From assembly GCA_042408785.1 (NCBI GenBank), contig JBHOQU010000109.1:1-40000 (forward strand): 40,000 nt of DNA, read 5' to 3'. Numbering within the stretch: the first letter of the stretch is position 1; each line of letters opens with the position of its first letter. Positions 1 through 7,725 of the stretch are shown piece by piece. Under the pieces are notes generated by a model. It made no database searches and was not told the origin of the DNA. It was given only the letters and a program-made list of their open reading frames with translations. Source of the stretch: JAUQQI01 sp042408785. Lineage in GTDB: Bacteria > Chloroflexota > Dehalococcoidia > JAUQQI01. The translations under genes were made by a program, and so were the position numbers.

Positions 1-179
1 CCGCCGGGGCCGTGGAGGTTTACCGGGGTCCTTCTTCCGAAGGCTACCGGGAGTTTCGGCGTCTTGGTCGGGGCCAGGTCCTCTCGCCCGAGGCACTTCC
101 GGACCTGACCCTGACCGTCGACGACATCCTCGGGCCGGCCCGGCAAAACGAGGAGGCCGAAAATGACAGATGCAGTTGA
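1..179 (+). CDS. Uma2-family PD-(D/E)XK endonuclease, C-terminal fragment cut by window edge
   Basis: An open frame enters from the left edge (codon phase starts at base 3) and stops with TGA at 177-179. The readable tail has VEVYRG, then RRLGRGQVLSPEALPDLTL, then VDDIL. That is the usual C-terminal end of Uma2 (DUF820) proteins, a widespread restriction-endonuclease-like family of unknown biological role. The catalytic core lies outside the window. The reading frame overlaps the next gene's ATG (163) by 17 bases, so the two are probably co-transcribed. The family call rests on the tail motif only. Confidence 0.6.
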   Translation, partial: AGAVEVYRGPSSEGYREFRRLGRGQVLSPEALPDLTLTVDDILGPARQNEEAENDRCS

Positions 180-1485
180 AAGGGTTTATCTAGAACGCAA
201 CCGCCGCTCGGCCGAGCTTTACGCCCGGGCCCAGCGGGTCCTGCCCGGAGGCAACAGCCGCACCACCGTTTTCTTTTCGCCTTACCCCTTTTACGCCGTT
301 CGGGGCGAGGGCTGCCGGGTCTGGGATGCCGACGGCAACGTCCGGGTGGACTTCTTAAACAACTACACCGCCCTTATCCTCGGCCACGCCCACCCGAAGG
401 TGGTGGCGGCGATGGCCGAGGCGGCGGCCCGGGGGGCCTCCTTTGCGGCCCCCACCGAGTACGAAATCCGGCTGGCCGAGGAGCTCTGCCGGCGGGTCAA
501 ATCGGTGGAGCAGGTACGGTTCACCAACTCTGGGACGGAGGCCACCATGCTGGCCGTGCGGGCCGCCCGGGCCTATACCGGCCGGCCGAAAATCGCCAAG
601 TTCGAAGGCGGCTACCACGGCTCCCACGACTACGCCGCCGTGAGCGTCGGCCCCGACCCCGACCGGGCCGGGCCGGCCGACGAGCCTCAGCCGGTGCCCG
701 ACGGCCCGGGGATTCCGGAGTCTGTCCTGGGCACGGTGGTGGTCCTGCCCTATAACAACCTCGAGGCTGTAAGCCGCATCTTGGAGCGGGAAGGGAAAGA
801 GGTTGCCGCCGTCATCGTCGAGCCCCTGATGGGGGCGGGCGGGGCGATTCCGGCCACGGCCGAGTTCCTCCGGGGCCTGCGGGAGCTCACCCGTCGGCTG
901 GGTATCGTCTTAATCTTCGATGAGGTCATCGCCTTCCGCCTGGCCTACGGCGGGGCCCAGGAGTATTTCGGGGTAGAAGCCGACCTGACCACCTTCGGCA
1001 AGATAATCGGCGGGGGCCTGCCGGTAGGGGCCCTGGGCGGCCGGGCCGACATCATGGGCCTCTTTGACCCCCGCCGGCCCGACCGGATCGGCCACGGCGG
1101 GACCTTCAACGCCAACCCGGTGACGATGGCGGCGGGGCTGGCAACCCTGGCCGAGCTGACCCCGGCCGCCTACGAGCACCTCAACCGGCTGGGTGAGCTT
1201 GCCCGCCGGCGGCTCCGGCAGGCGTTCGAGCGGCTCGAACTGCCGGCCCAGGTTACCGGGGCCGGGTCGGTCTTTGCCGTGCACTTTGCGGCCGAGCCGG
1301 TGACCGACTACCGGTCGGCCCGGCGGGGGTCAAATCCCGAGCTCCTGCGCCGGCTCCACCTCGGCCTGCTCAACGAAGGGGTGGTCATTGCGCCCCGGGG
1401 CATGGGGTGCATCTCCACCCCGATGACCGAGGCCGAGGTGGAGTTCCTGGGCCAGGCGGTGGAGAAGGCCCTGGGCGGTCCCTAG
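163..1485 (+). CDS. Class III PLP-dependent aminotransferase, glutamate-1-semialdehyde aminomutase-like
   Basis: 440 residues, full length for class III aminotransferases. Early residues carry the LPGGNSRTT segment typical of the HemL-like subgroup. NSGTEA near residue 123 contacts PLP phosphate, FDEV (about 253) supplies the PLP-ring Asp, and K280 in TFGKIIGGGLPVGA is the Schiff-base lysine. The start is supported by GAGGAGG seven bases upstream of ATG 163. HemL itself makes 5-aminolevulinate, but many relatives are amino-acid or amine transaminases, and no haem gene lies nearby. The precise substrate is therefore not assigned. The stop codon shares a CTAG tetranucleotide with the convergent pyrophosphatase gene. 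Confidence 0.85.
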   Translation: MTDAVERVYLERNRRSAELYARAQRVLPGGNSRTTVFFSPYPFYAVRGEGCRVWDADGNVRVDFLNNYTALILGHAHPKVVAAMAEAAARGASFAAPTEYEIRLAEELCRRVKSVEQVRFTNSGTEATMLAVRAARAYTGRPKIAKFEGGYHGSHDYAAVSVGPDPDRAGPADEPQPVPDGPGIPESVLGTVVVLPYNNLEAVSRILEREGKEVAAVIVEPLMGAGGAIPATAEFLRGLRELTRRLGIVLIFDEVIAFRLAYGGAQEYFGVEADLTTFGKIIGGGLPVGALGGRADIMGLFDPRRPDRIGHGGTFNANPVTMAAGLATLAELTPAAYEHLNRLGELARRRLRQAFERLELPAQVTGAGSVFAVHFAAEPVTDYRSARRGSNPELLRRLHLGLLNEGVVIAPRGMGCISTPMTEAEVEFLGQAVEKALGGP

Positions 1486-1985
1486 CCCCGGCCCCGGACC
1501 AGGCGGTGGCGCTGCTGCGCCTCCTCGATGAGCTTCCAGGCCGCCTCCACGTCGGCCCAGCCGTAAACTTCTACTTCTTTTTCCTCCAGGTCCTTGTAGA
1601 CCGTGAAGAAGTGCTCGATCTCCCGGAGGAGGTGGGCCGGCAGGTCCTCCAGCCGCCGGACCTCCCGCAGACGGGGGTCCCCCACCGGCACGGCCACAAT
1701 CTTTTCGTCGATCCCCTTCTCATCCCGCATCAGCAGGACCCCGATGGGCCGGATGGGCACGACGCACCCGGTAAAGGTCGGCTCATAGACGATGACCAGC
1801 ACGTCTAAGGGGTCGCCGTCGGAGGATAGGGTGTCTAGGATCAGGCCGTAATCGGAGGGGTAGTGCAGGGGCGAGTAGAGGACCCGGTCCAGGCGGAAGC
1901 GGCCGAGCTTTTCGTCGTACTCGTACTTGTTGCGGCTGCCCCGGGGGATCTCAATCAGGGCCAGGAGGGGCTGCTCCTGAAGCAT
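1482..1985 (-). CDS. ppa: Inorganic pyrophosphatase, family I
   Basis: 167 residues, the normal size for a bacterial family I enzyme, which hydrolyses pyrophosphate to two phosphates in the cytoplasm and so drives biosynthetic reactions. The protein opens with IEIPRGSRNKYEYD. The Mg-binding signature D56-G-D58-P-L-D61 matches the family pattern D-x-D-P-L-D. HYPSDYG precedes it, and FTVYKDLE lies in the C-terminal half. The ATG at 1985 lies inside the 3' end of the upstream dehydratase gene (35-base overlap), implying translational coupling. The stop overlaps the stop of the aminotransferase gene through CTAG. Confidence 0.95.
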   Translation of the reverse strand: MLQEQPLLALIEIPRGSRNKYEYDEKLGRFRLDRVLYSPLHYPSDYGLILDTLSSDGDPLDVLVIVYEPTFTGCVVPIRPIGVLLMRDEKGIDEKIVAVPVGDPRLREVRRLEDLPAHLLREIEHFFTVYKDLEEKEVEVYGWADVEAAWKLIEEAQQRHRLVRGRG

Positions 1986-2970
1986 CGGTCAGCACTTCCT
2001 GAAGGGTCTCCAGGGTAACGTTGCCCCCGGTGAGAATCAGGGCGACTTTGCGGCCGGCGATCCGGTCCCGAAGGCGGAGGGCCCCGGCGGTTGAGGCGGC
2101 CCCGGCCCCTTCGGCCACCAGGTGGGCCGTCTCCAGCAGGAGCCGCATCGCCGCCTTGAGCTCCTCGTCGCTTACCAGGATTATATCATCTATCAGCCGC
2201 CAGAGGATCCGCAACGGAAGCTCAAACGCGACCCGGGTGGCCAGCCCCTCGGCAAAGGTGGCCGCCTCCGGGGTCTCCAGGAGACGGCGGGCCCGCCAGG
2301 AAAGGTAAACCACGGGCGCCCGCTCCGACTGCACCCCAATGACCCTGATGCTGGGGTTAACGGCCTTGGCAACGATGGAGGCCCCGCAGGCGCAGCTTCC
2401 GGCCCCGATGGGGGCAAAGATATACTCGATGTCCGGGACCTCTTCGACGATTTCCAGGCTGGCGGTGCCGACGCCGGCGATCAGGAGGGGTTCGTTGGCG
2501 GCGTGGACGTAGCGCATGCCGGTATCGGCGGCGAACTGCTCGGCGGCCTCCCGGGCCTCGTCAAAGTCGCGGCCGGTTAGGGTAACCTCGGCCCCAAGCC
2601 CGCGCATGGCGGCCACCTTGTAAGGGTTCGAGTGCTCCGGGGCGAAGATGACGGCTCGGGTGCCGAAGAGACGGGCGGCATAGGCGATGGATTGGCCGTG
2701 GTTGCCGGTGGAGGCCGTGACCACCCCCCGGGCCCGCTCGGCGGGGTCCATGGCCGCCAGGAGGTTCACCCCGCCCCGGACCTTAAAGGCGCCGATGGGC
2801 TGCAGGCTCTCGACCTTAACATAAACGTCGGCCCCGAGGACCTTGGCCAGGGCCGGGGGCCGGATAAGGGGTGTCGGCTTTAAATACGGGGCGATCCGAC
2901 GCCGGGCAATGAGGATGTCCTGAAAGGTGGGTTCCCAGAGCTTGCTGGGGATTTCAGGTTGGGAGCTCAT
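1951..2970 (-). CDS. Threonine/serine dehydratase, PLP fold type II
   Basis: 339 residues without a C-terminal ACT domain, so it resembles the catabolic or unregulated threonine ammonia-lyases that convert threonine to 2-oxobutanoate and ammonia, rather than full-length biosynthetic IlvA. K63 in GAFKVRGG is the PLP lysine. STGNHGQS (about 86-93) is the substrate/PLP loop and GAGSCACGAS the phosphate-binding glycine-rich turn. Near the C-terminus LTGGNV is the usual serine/threonine-dehydratase ending. An extended -10 (3018-3026, reverse strand) lies about 40 bases upstream of the ATG. The gene leads a two-gene unit with ppa. Serine racemase-type activity cannot be excluded. Confidence 0.88.
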   Translation of the reverse strand: MSSQPEIPSKLWEPTFQDILIARRRIAPYLKPTPLIRPPALAKVLGADVYVKVESLQPIGAFKVRGGVNLLAAMDPAERARGVVTASTGNHGQSIAYAARLFGTRAVIFAPEHSNPYKVAAMRGLGAEVTLTGRDFDEAREAAEQFAADTGMRYVHAANEPLLIAGVGTASLEIVEEVPDIEYIFAPIGAGSCACGASIVAKAVNPSIRVIGVQSERAPVVYLSWRARRLLETPEAATFAEGLATRVAFELPLRILWRLIDDIILVSDEELKAAMRLLLETAHLVAEGAGAASTAGALRLRDRIAGRKVALILTGGNVTLETLQEVLTDASGAAPPGPD

Positions 2971-3017
2971 CGTAAGCTACACCGCCGACGAAGAATGCCA
3001 GTTTAAGTTTAAAAAGT

Positions 3018-3026
3018 ATTATAACA
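3018..3026 (-). promoter_or_regulatory. Extended -10 promoter for the dehydratase/ppa unit
   Basis: The reverse strand reads TGT-TATAAT, a perfect -10 hexamer with an extended TGn. No good -35 sits at 17-18 bases. The predicted start is near 3011, giving a leader of about 40 bases. It is divergent from the promoter at 3103-3132. Confidence 0.6.
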
Positions 3027-3102
3027 CGCTCGGCACCGGGGGACTCGCAAACCGGACCGCAGGGCGTCCCGGTTTTGGCGTTAGGCGCCCTTCCGAATCT
3101 GT

Positions 3103-3132
3103 TTGACAGCAGTCGAACTAACGTGCTATCAT
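3103..3132 (+). promoter_or_regulatory. Sigma-70 promoter for propeller/MoaD-like operon
   Basis: A perfect TTGACA at 3103-3108 and TATCAT at 3127-3132 are separated by 18 bases. The predicted start is near 3139. The downstream leader contains GGAGG upstream of ATG 3166. It is one of the best promoter matches in the window. Confidence 0.75.
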
Positions 3133-3165
3133 AGCCCAACATGCTGACCCAGGGAGGCGAAAGTT

Positions 3166-4281
3166 ATGAGCGCTATCCGGTTACTGGTTGGGACCCGCAA
3201 GGGCGCTTTCATTTTGACCTCAGACGGCCGGCGCGACCGCTGGGAAGTGCGGGGCCCTTACTTTGCAGGTTGGGAGATCTACCACCTCAAGGGTTCCCCG
3301 GCAGACCCGAACCGGCTCTACGCTTCCCAGTCCAGCGGCTGGTTCGGGCAGGTGATCCAGCGCTCCGATGACGGCGGCAACACCTGGCAGCCGGTCGGCA
3401 ACCGTTTCGTTTACGACGGCATCCCCGGGACCCACCAGTGGTATGACGGGACCCAGCACCCGTGGGAGTTTAAACGGGTCTGGCACCTCGAACCCTCACC
3501 GACCGACCCCGACACCGTCTATGCCGGGGTGGAAGATGCGGCCCTCTTCCGCTCCGTCGACGGCGGACGGACTTGGCAGGAGCTTGCCGGACTGCGCCGG
3601 CACCCATCGGGGTACCTCTGGCAGCCCGGCGCCGGCGGCATGGGCCTGCACACGGTCCTGCTGGCCGAAAGGGTCCCCGGCCGCATCTTCGTCGCCATCT
3701 CGGCCGCAGGCGTCTTTCGCAGCGACGACGGGGGCGAAACATGGTGGCCCGCCAATCGCGGCCTGCGCTCGGACTACCTCCCGGACTTGGCGGCGGAGGT
3801 CGGCCACTGCGTCCACCGGATTGCCATGCACCCGTCCCGCCCCAACGTGCTTTTCATGCAGAAACACTGGGATGTTATGCGCAGCGACGATGCCGGGGAA
3901 TCATGGTATGAGATAAGCGGCAACCTGCCGAGTGACTTCGGATTTGCCATTGCCGTTCACGCCCACGAGCCGGACACCGTTTACGTGGTCCCCATTAAGA
4001 GCGACCGGGAGCATTTTCCCCCGGACGCCAGGCTGCGGGTCTACCGCAGTCGCACCGGCGGGCACGAGTGGGAAGCGCTGACCAACGGGCTGCCCGGGGA
4101 AAACTGCTACGTGAACGTCCTGCGGGGGGCGATGGCCGTCGATTCCCTTGAGCCCTGCGGGGTGTACTTCGGAACCACCGGCGGCCAGGTCTACGCCTCG
4201 GCCGACGGCGGCGAGACCTGGACGGCCATTGTCCGCGATTTCCCCGCCGTGCTGTCGTTGGAGGCGCAGACCCTACCGTGA
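3166..4281 (+). CDS. BNR/Asp-box beta-propeller protein, sialidase-like fold
   Basis: 371 residues built of repeated Asp-box segments: SDDGGNTW, SVDGGRTW, SDDGGETW, SDDAGESW, SADGGETW. Each is preceded by a P-DPxxVYAG-type strand. This pattern is typical of the BNR/VPS10/sialidase propeller superfamily. No signal peptide or membrane segment is visible, so it is probably cytoplasmic. I see no full sialidase active-site set (arginine triad), so enzymatic activity should not be assumed even though such proteins are often labelled exo-alpha-sialidase or glycosyl hydrolase. The start has a GGAGG-type site upstream and a strong promoter. The TGA stop overlaps the GTG start of the MoaD/ThiS-like gene by four bases, so the two are translationally coupled. 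Confidence 0.85.
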   Translation: MSAIRLLVGTRKGAFILTSDGRRDRWEVRGPYFAGWEIYHLKGSPADPNRLYASQSSGWFGQVIQRSDDGGNTWQPVGNRFVYDGIPGTHQWYDGTQHPWEFKRVWHLEPSPTDPDTVYAGVEDAALFRSVDGGRTWQELAGLRRHPSGYLWQPGAGGMGLHTVLLAERVPGRIFVAISAAGVFRSDDGGETWWPANRGLRSDYLPDLAAEVGHCVHRIAMHPSRPNVLFMQKHWDVMRSDDAGESWYEISGNLPSDFGFAIAVHAHEPDTVYVVPIKSDREHFPPDARLRVYRSRTGGHEWEALTNGLPGENCYVNVLRGAMAVDSLEPCGVYFGTTGGQVYASADGGETWTAIVRDFPAVLSLEAQTLP

Positions 4282-4574
4282 TCAGGGTTGTGCTTCCGCC
4301 CCAGCTTCGAACCCTGGCGGGCATTGACGGCGAGGTGCTGGTGCAGGTGGACGGCCCGGTGACCCAGCGGTCCGTCCTGGATGCCCTGGAGGCCGCCTAT
4401 CCAGTCCTGCGGGGCACCATTCGCGACCAGGTCACCGGCCGGCGGCGGCCGTTCGTGCGATTTTTCGCCTGCGGCCAGGACCTCTCCAACGAGCCGCCCG
4501 AGGCGCCCCTACCCGAGGCCGTTGCCAAAGGTTGCGAGCCGTTTTTGATCGTGGCCGCCATTGCCGGCGGTTAG
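4278..4574 (+). CDS. MoaD/ThiS-like ubiquitin-fold sulfur-carrier protein
   Basis: 98 residues. It starts IRVVLPPQLRTLAG, has a central VLDALEAAYPVLRGTIRD helix and ends in AAIAGG. A short beta-grasp protein with a C-terminal Gly-Gly is the hallmark of MoaD, ThiS and related sulfur carriers, whose terminal glycine is adenylated by an E1-like enzyme and then thiocarboxylated. The start is GTG within a four-base overlap with the propeller gene. No MoeB/ThiF-type E1, MoaE, ThiG or molybdopterin gene occurs in the window. A role in molybdopterin or thiazole synthesis is therefore not supported by context; the genetic coupling is to the propeller. Family is fairly sure, function unknown. Confidence 0.8.
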   Translation: MIRVVLPPQLRTLAGIDGEVLVQVDGPVTQRSVLDALEAAYPVLRGTIRDQVTGRRRPFVRFFACGQDLSNEPPEAPLPEAVAKGCEPFLIVAAIAGG

Positions 4575-4670
4575 ACCCCACCAGGATCCCGCCGAGCGCG
4601 GCCGTACGCAGACTTTCGAGACGGCAACGCCCATAAACTGCCCTTAAGTTTCGCAGACGGGGAGGCGGCA

Positions 4671-4679
4671 TGTTACAAT
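4671..4679 (+). promoter_or_regulatory. Possible extended -10 element
   Basis: TGT-TACAAT matches an extended -10, about 40 bases before the GTG of the decayed nuclease gene. No convincing -35 is at the right distance. The rest of the 144-base gap from 4575 shows nothing recognisable. Confidence 0.35.
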
Positions 4680-4718
4680 CAGCCGCACACGGCGGATGTT
4701 TCCGAGCTTGCTGACCCT

Positions 4719-5331
4719 GTGACGGACCCAGTTTTTACGAAAGGTTCGAGAAGCGCGCCGCCGGAGGCCAAAATGCCAGGGGAGCTTGGTCTGGGGCAAA
4801 TCCTTAAGCTGGTGGGACATCTGGACGACCGGCCCGGGGAGAACACGACCAGGGAGCGGTTCCGTCGTTTTCTAAGGGAGGAGGTCACTTCCGTCGGGCA
4901 GCTGCGGGATTACATTGAAGAGTGCCTCCGGGCCCTTCAGGACCTGATTAACCGGCTGGGAACGTTCTTAGGCTTTGACGTTACCTTCGGGCGGTACCAG
5001 GGCGCCCCGGGGCAGCCGGGCTTTGACGGACTCTGGCGGTCGCCCACCGGCTGGCACCTGGTCATTGAGGTGAAAACCAGCCAGGTTTATGCCATCAAAA
5101 CCGCCACCCTACTCGGCTACATCACCGACCTGGTATCGGCCCGACAGGTGCCCAGCTGGGAATGCGGATGTAAAGCTCTACCCGGACGCGCCCGTGGTCA
5201 TCGACGCGGCCTTAAGGGCCCAGCTTGATGCTTTTAAGGGCCGTGACCCTGGAGGGGGTTGGGCCTGGTTCGTGCAGGCAACCCGCAGACTGAGCGAGCC
5301 CGATTTCAAGCCCCTCACCCGGAGCCCGTAG
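4719..5331 (+). pseudogene. Decayed locus: PD-(D/E)XK nuclease remnant joined to an unrelated or shifted C-terminal piece
   Basis: The first frame (GTG 4719 to stop 5228) reads a helical N-terminus and then FDGLWRSPTGW-HLVIEVKTSQ, a D-x(n)-EVK arrangement typical of PD-(D/E)XK nucleases. After SARQVPSW (about 5160) this frame becomes arginine/glycine-rich and non-protein-like. The frame beginning with NADVKLYPDAPVV (about 5166) then continues convincingly to the TAG at 5329-5331, ending RRLSEPDFKPLTRSP. The region is therefore frameshifted. Because the two pieces do not obviously belong to one protein, an internal deletion joining two remnants is also possible. I do not recognise the C-terminal piece. 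Loss of function is likely but not certain. Confidence 0.55.
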
Positions 5332-5405
5332 CCGCGACCAAAACCAGCCCCTGGTGACGTTTGGGGTGTGAGCCCGCCATTACGACCTGCGGCGACTTTC
5401 AGGCC

Positions 5406-7640
5406 CTACGGCCGGGCGAACTCGCCCACCGGGGCGGCATCCTCCGGCAGCCGCCGGCCGTCCCGGTCCGCCGCCGGCAGTCGGCTCCCATCGGCCAGGG
5501 AGTAGAGGCCCACCAGAATCCGATACCGGCCGGGCGGCAGGGGGCCCAGGTCAACCTCATGGGGGTCAAGAATTACATCCCCGGATTCCCAGAGGTCGGT
5601 GGGGTACCGTCCCCCGGCCGGGGGGCCGTCGGCCTGGGCAACAATCCGGCCCTGGGCATCCACCACGTGAAAGAATACGTTGTAAGGCTGCCCGACTTCG
5701 CCGGTCGCCTGCCAGTAAAGGACCACCTCTAGCCGCCCGTCCGTCAGCTTCTGGTCAAGTCCCACCAGCCGGATGCTCGGCCCGAACCTGAAGTCTGCCG
5801 GCGCGGCCGGCTCGGCGGCCTTCGGGCTTGCCGGCTTAAGGCGCACCCGGCCGATGGGGACCGTGGTGCCCAGGTAGCGGCCGGCCGGGTCGTAGACCCC
5901 CAGGCGGGGTCCGGCCGGGTCCCGGGCGTCGTAAAGGGCCAGCCAGACCGTGCCGGCCGCCGGCCCGTTCCCGTCGTACTCTACCCTGAACCGGTGCCGG
6001 TCATTAACAACCGCTCCCACCGGCCAGCCGGACGTGGGGGCCCGGCCCTCTTGCGGCCAGGAATTCTTCCCGCCCAGGGGCTTAAGGTCCGGGTCCAGCA
6101 CGGTCAGGCTCACGCTCCAGTTGTCCGATATGGGGGCGGCGGCCCGCCACCAGAGCTCGACTTCCACCGTTTCGCCCGGCCGCACCGCCGGGGGTGAGAC
6201 CCGAACCCCCAGAAGCTCGATGCCTTGCCCGAAACGGAGGGAACCAAGGCTTCCGGCCGGGGGCGTTCCGCCCCAGACGGGCGTATGTGCGGGGAGGATG
6301 ACCCCCGTCAGGACGGCCAGGTTTACCCCGCAGCCCAAGACCGGAAAAATGGCCGGCCGCAAAACCTTGCTAAGACGCAGCCGGCCGGATACCCAACTCA
6401 GCCCGGCCCCTATGCTCACCCCGACCGCCGCAATCGCCGGGAAAAGCAGCCGGCCCTGGTGGGCCGCCCCATTAACCTGCACCCAGCGGACGAGGGCCAG
6501 CCCCATGGCCGTCACCCAGCCCAGCAGCAAAGCCAGCCGGGCCGCCGTGATGATTTCCCGCCGGTCCCACAGCTCCCGGCCCAGGCCCACCAGCCCGGCC
6601 AGACCCGCCAGACCCAGCAGGTCCGTCACCAGGTAGGCCCAGGCCGGGAGGGGTATGTTTGCCCAGCCGAAGAGGCCCCAGAAGGAGCCCCGGGCATCCC
6701 AGAGGAGCCGGGCGGCTTCCAGCGGATGGAGGGGCTCGGGGCGAATCATAGACCATGACGCCGCCAGCAACATGTTCCAGCCCAGGGGATCGCCGTAAAG
6801 GAGCCAGTTCCGGGCAAACCACCAGCCGGCCGTCAGGGCAGCGACGCCGTAAACGATGGCGGCATCCCTTACGAGCCGGCGGAGGTCCCGGTGGAGGCAG
6901 AGCTCCAGGGCGAAGGTTCCGGCGACCAGCCCGAGCAGGCCCACCCCGCTCAGCTTCATCAGGACCCCGGCCCCCACCGCTAGGCCCAGGGCCGCCGACT
7001 CCAGCCCCGGCCGGGGACCGCCCAGCCGCCGGACGGCTAGCCAGAGGACCACCGCCGAGGCGGCCCCGATGCCGGCGTCGTTATTAAAAACCGCCGATAT
7101 GAACACAAACTGGGGGTTAAAGCCCACCAGGGCGGCGGCCAGGGCCGCTACGGCCGGACGGTCGGGGAAGATTTCGGCGGCCAGCCGGAAGGTGGTCAGG
7201 ACTGTCACCGCTCCCAGGGCGACACTCAGCAGCCGCATCAGGTGGATCCCCAGCACATCCCCCTGGTAGGGAAAGGCCTCGTTGGGGTGGGCAAACAGGT
7301 TCCGGTTGGCCGGGTCTGCCCCCGACCGGTCGAAACTGACGTGGGGGTTGCGGTCCCGGTCCCAGACGGGCGCAAGCTCGGGTCCCGGGGAAAGCCCCAG
7401 CAAAAGGGCCCCCGGGATGTAGTAAAGGGGAGGCTGGCTCGCCTCCTGGCCCAGGGGGGAGTTGGGGGTCTGGACCGGCAGACTCCCGTGCGCCAGGATG
7501 TATTTGGCCACCGCCGCGTGCGAAGGTTCGTCCGGCGCCTCGAAGACGGGGATGGTTAAGCTGAAGAGGCCGGCGCAGAGAACAAAGCCGGCAATGAGTG
7601 CCAGACAGGTTTGCCAGTGACCAGGCCGACCGGGCCCCAT
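5406..7640 (-). CDS. GT-C-type polytopic membrane glycosyltransferase (GT39/DUF2142-like) with two C-terminal beta-sandwich domains
   Basis: 744 residues from ATG 7640. This start was chosen over an open frame running up to 7856 because that extension invades recX, reads as low-complexity sequence, and the internal ATG has GGGGAG five bases upstream. An N-terminal membrane helix (about 12-30) is followed by EAPDEPSH (34-41), the acidic first-loop motif of GT39/ArnT-like and DUF2142 proteins. About ten further hydrophobic helices run to roughly residue 420. The last 250 residues hold two soluble beta-rich modules, beginning near IELLGVRVSPP and IRLVGLDQKL, each with WW or YW in a strand and a GRYRI-like ending. 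It probably transfers a sugar from a polyprenyl-phosphate donor outside the membrane. Donor and acceptor are unknown. It is monocistronic and divergent from recX. Confidence 0.7.
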   Translation of the reverse strand: MGPGRPGHWQTCLALIAGFVLCAGLFSLTIPVFEAPDEPSHAAVAKYILAHGSLPVQTPNSPLGQEASQPPLYYIPGALLLGLSPGPELAPVWDRDRNPHVSFDRSGADPANRNLFAHPNEAFPYQGDVLGIHLMRLLSVALGAVTVLTTFRLAAEIFPDRPAVAALAAALVGFNPQFVFISAVFNNDAGIGAASAVVLWLAVRRLGGPRPGLESAALGLAVGAGVLMKLSGVGLLGLVAGTFALELCLHRDLRRLVRDAAIVYGVAALTAGWWFARNWLLYGDPLGWNMLLAASWSMIRPEPLHPLEAARLLWDARGSFWGLFGWANIPLPAWAYLVTDLLGLAGLAGLVGLGRELWDRREIITAARLALLLGWVTAMGLALVRWVQVNGAAHQGRLLFPAIAAVGVSIGAGLSWVSGRLRLSKVLRPAIFPVLGCGVNLAVLTGVILPAHTPVWGGTPPAGSLGSLRFGQGIELLGVRVSPPAVRPGETVEVELWWRAAAPISDNWSVSLTVLDPDLKPLGGKNSWPQEGRAPTSGWPVGAVVNDRHRFRVEYDGNGPAAGTVWLALYDARDPAGPRLGVYDPAGRYLGTTVPIGRVRLKPASPKAAEPAAPADFRFGPSIRLVGLDQKLTDGRLEVVLYWQATGEVGQPYNVFFHVVDAQGRIVAQADGPPAGGRYPTDLWESGDVILDPHEVDLGPLPPGRYRILVGLYSLADGSRLPAADRDGRRLPEDAAPVGEFARP

Positions 7641-7657
7641 GGCCGCTCCCCTGGAGC

Positions 7658-7663
7658 ATTTTA
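7658..7663 (-). promoter_or_regulatory. Possible -10 box for the membrane glycosyltransferase
   Basis: The reverse strand reads TAAAAT 17 bases upstream of ATG 7640, followed by GGGGAG as ribosome-binding site. The -35 (TGGCAG, 17 bases further up) is a weak match. Confidence 0.35.
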
Positions 7664-7712
7664 GCGCCCGGGCAAGTGGCCTGCCACCCCGCCCGGCCGG
7701 GTCCCCTGGGAT

Positions 7713-7718
7713 ATAATC
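7713..7718 (+). promoter_or_regulatory. -10 box immediately upstream of recX (leaderless start)
   Basis: A perfect TATAAT ends seven bases before ATG 7726, so the predicted +1 falls at or next to the start codon. There is no room for a Shine-Dalgarno site. The -35 region is poor. Confidence 0.6.
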
Positions 7719-7725
7719 GGTGGGG

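Noticed and set aside
3141..3371. Possible leaderless ORF starting eight bases after the TATCAT box
   Set aside because: It overlaps the propeller gene in a different frame, has no recognisable content, and the propeller start at 3166 has a normal ribosome site.
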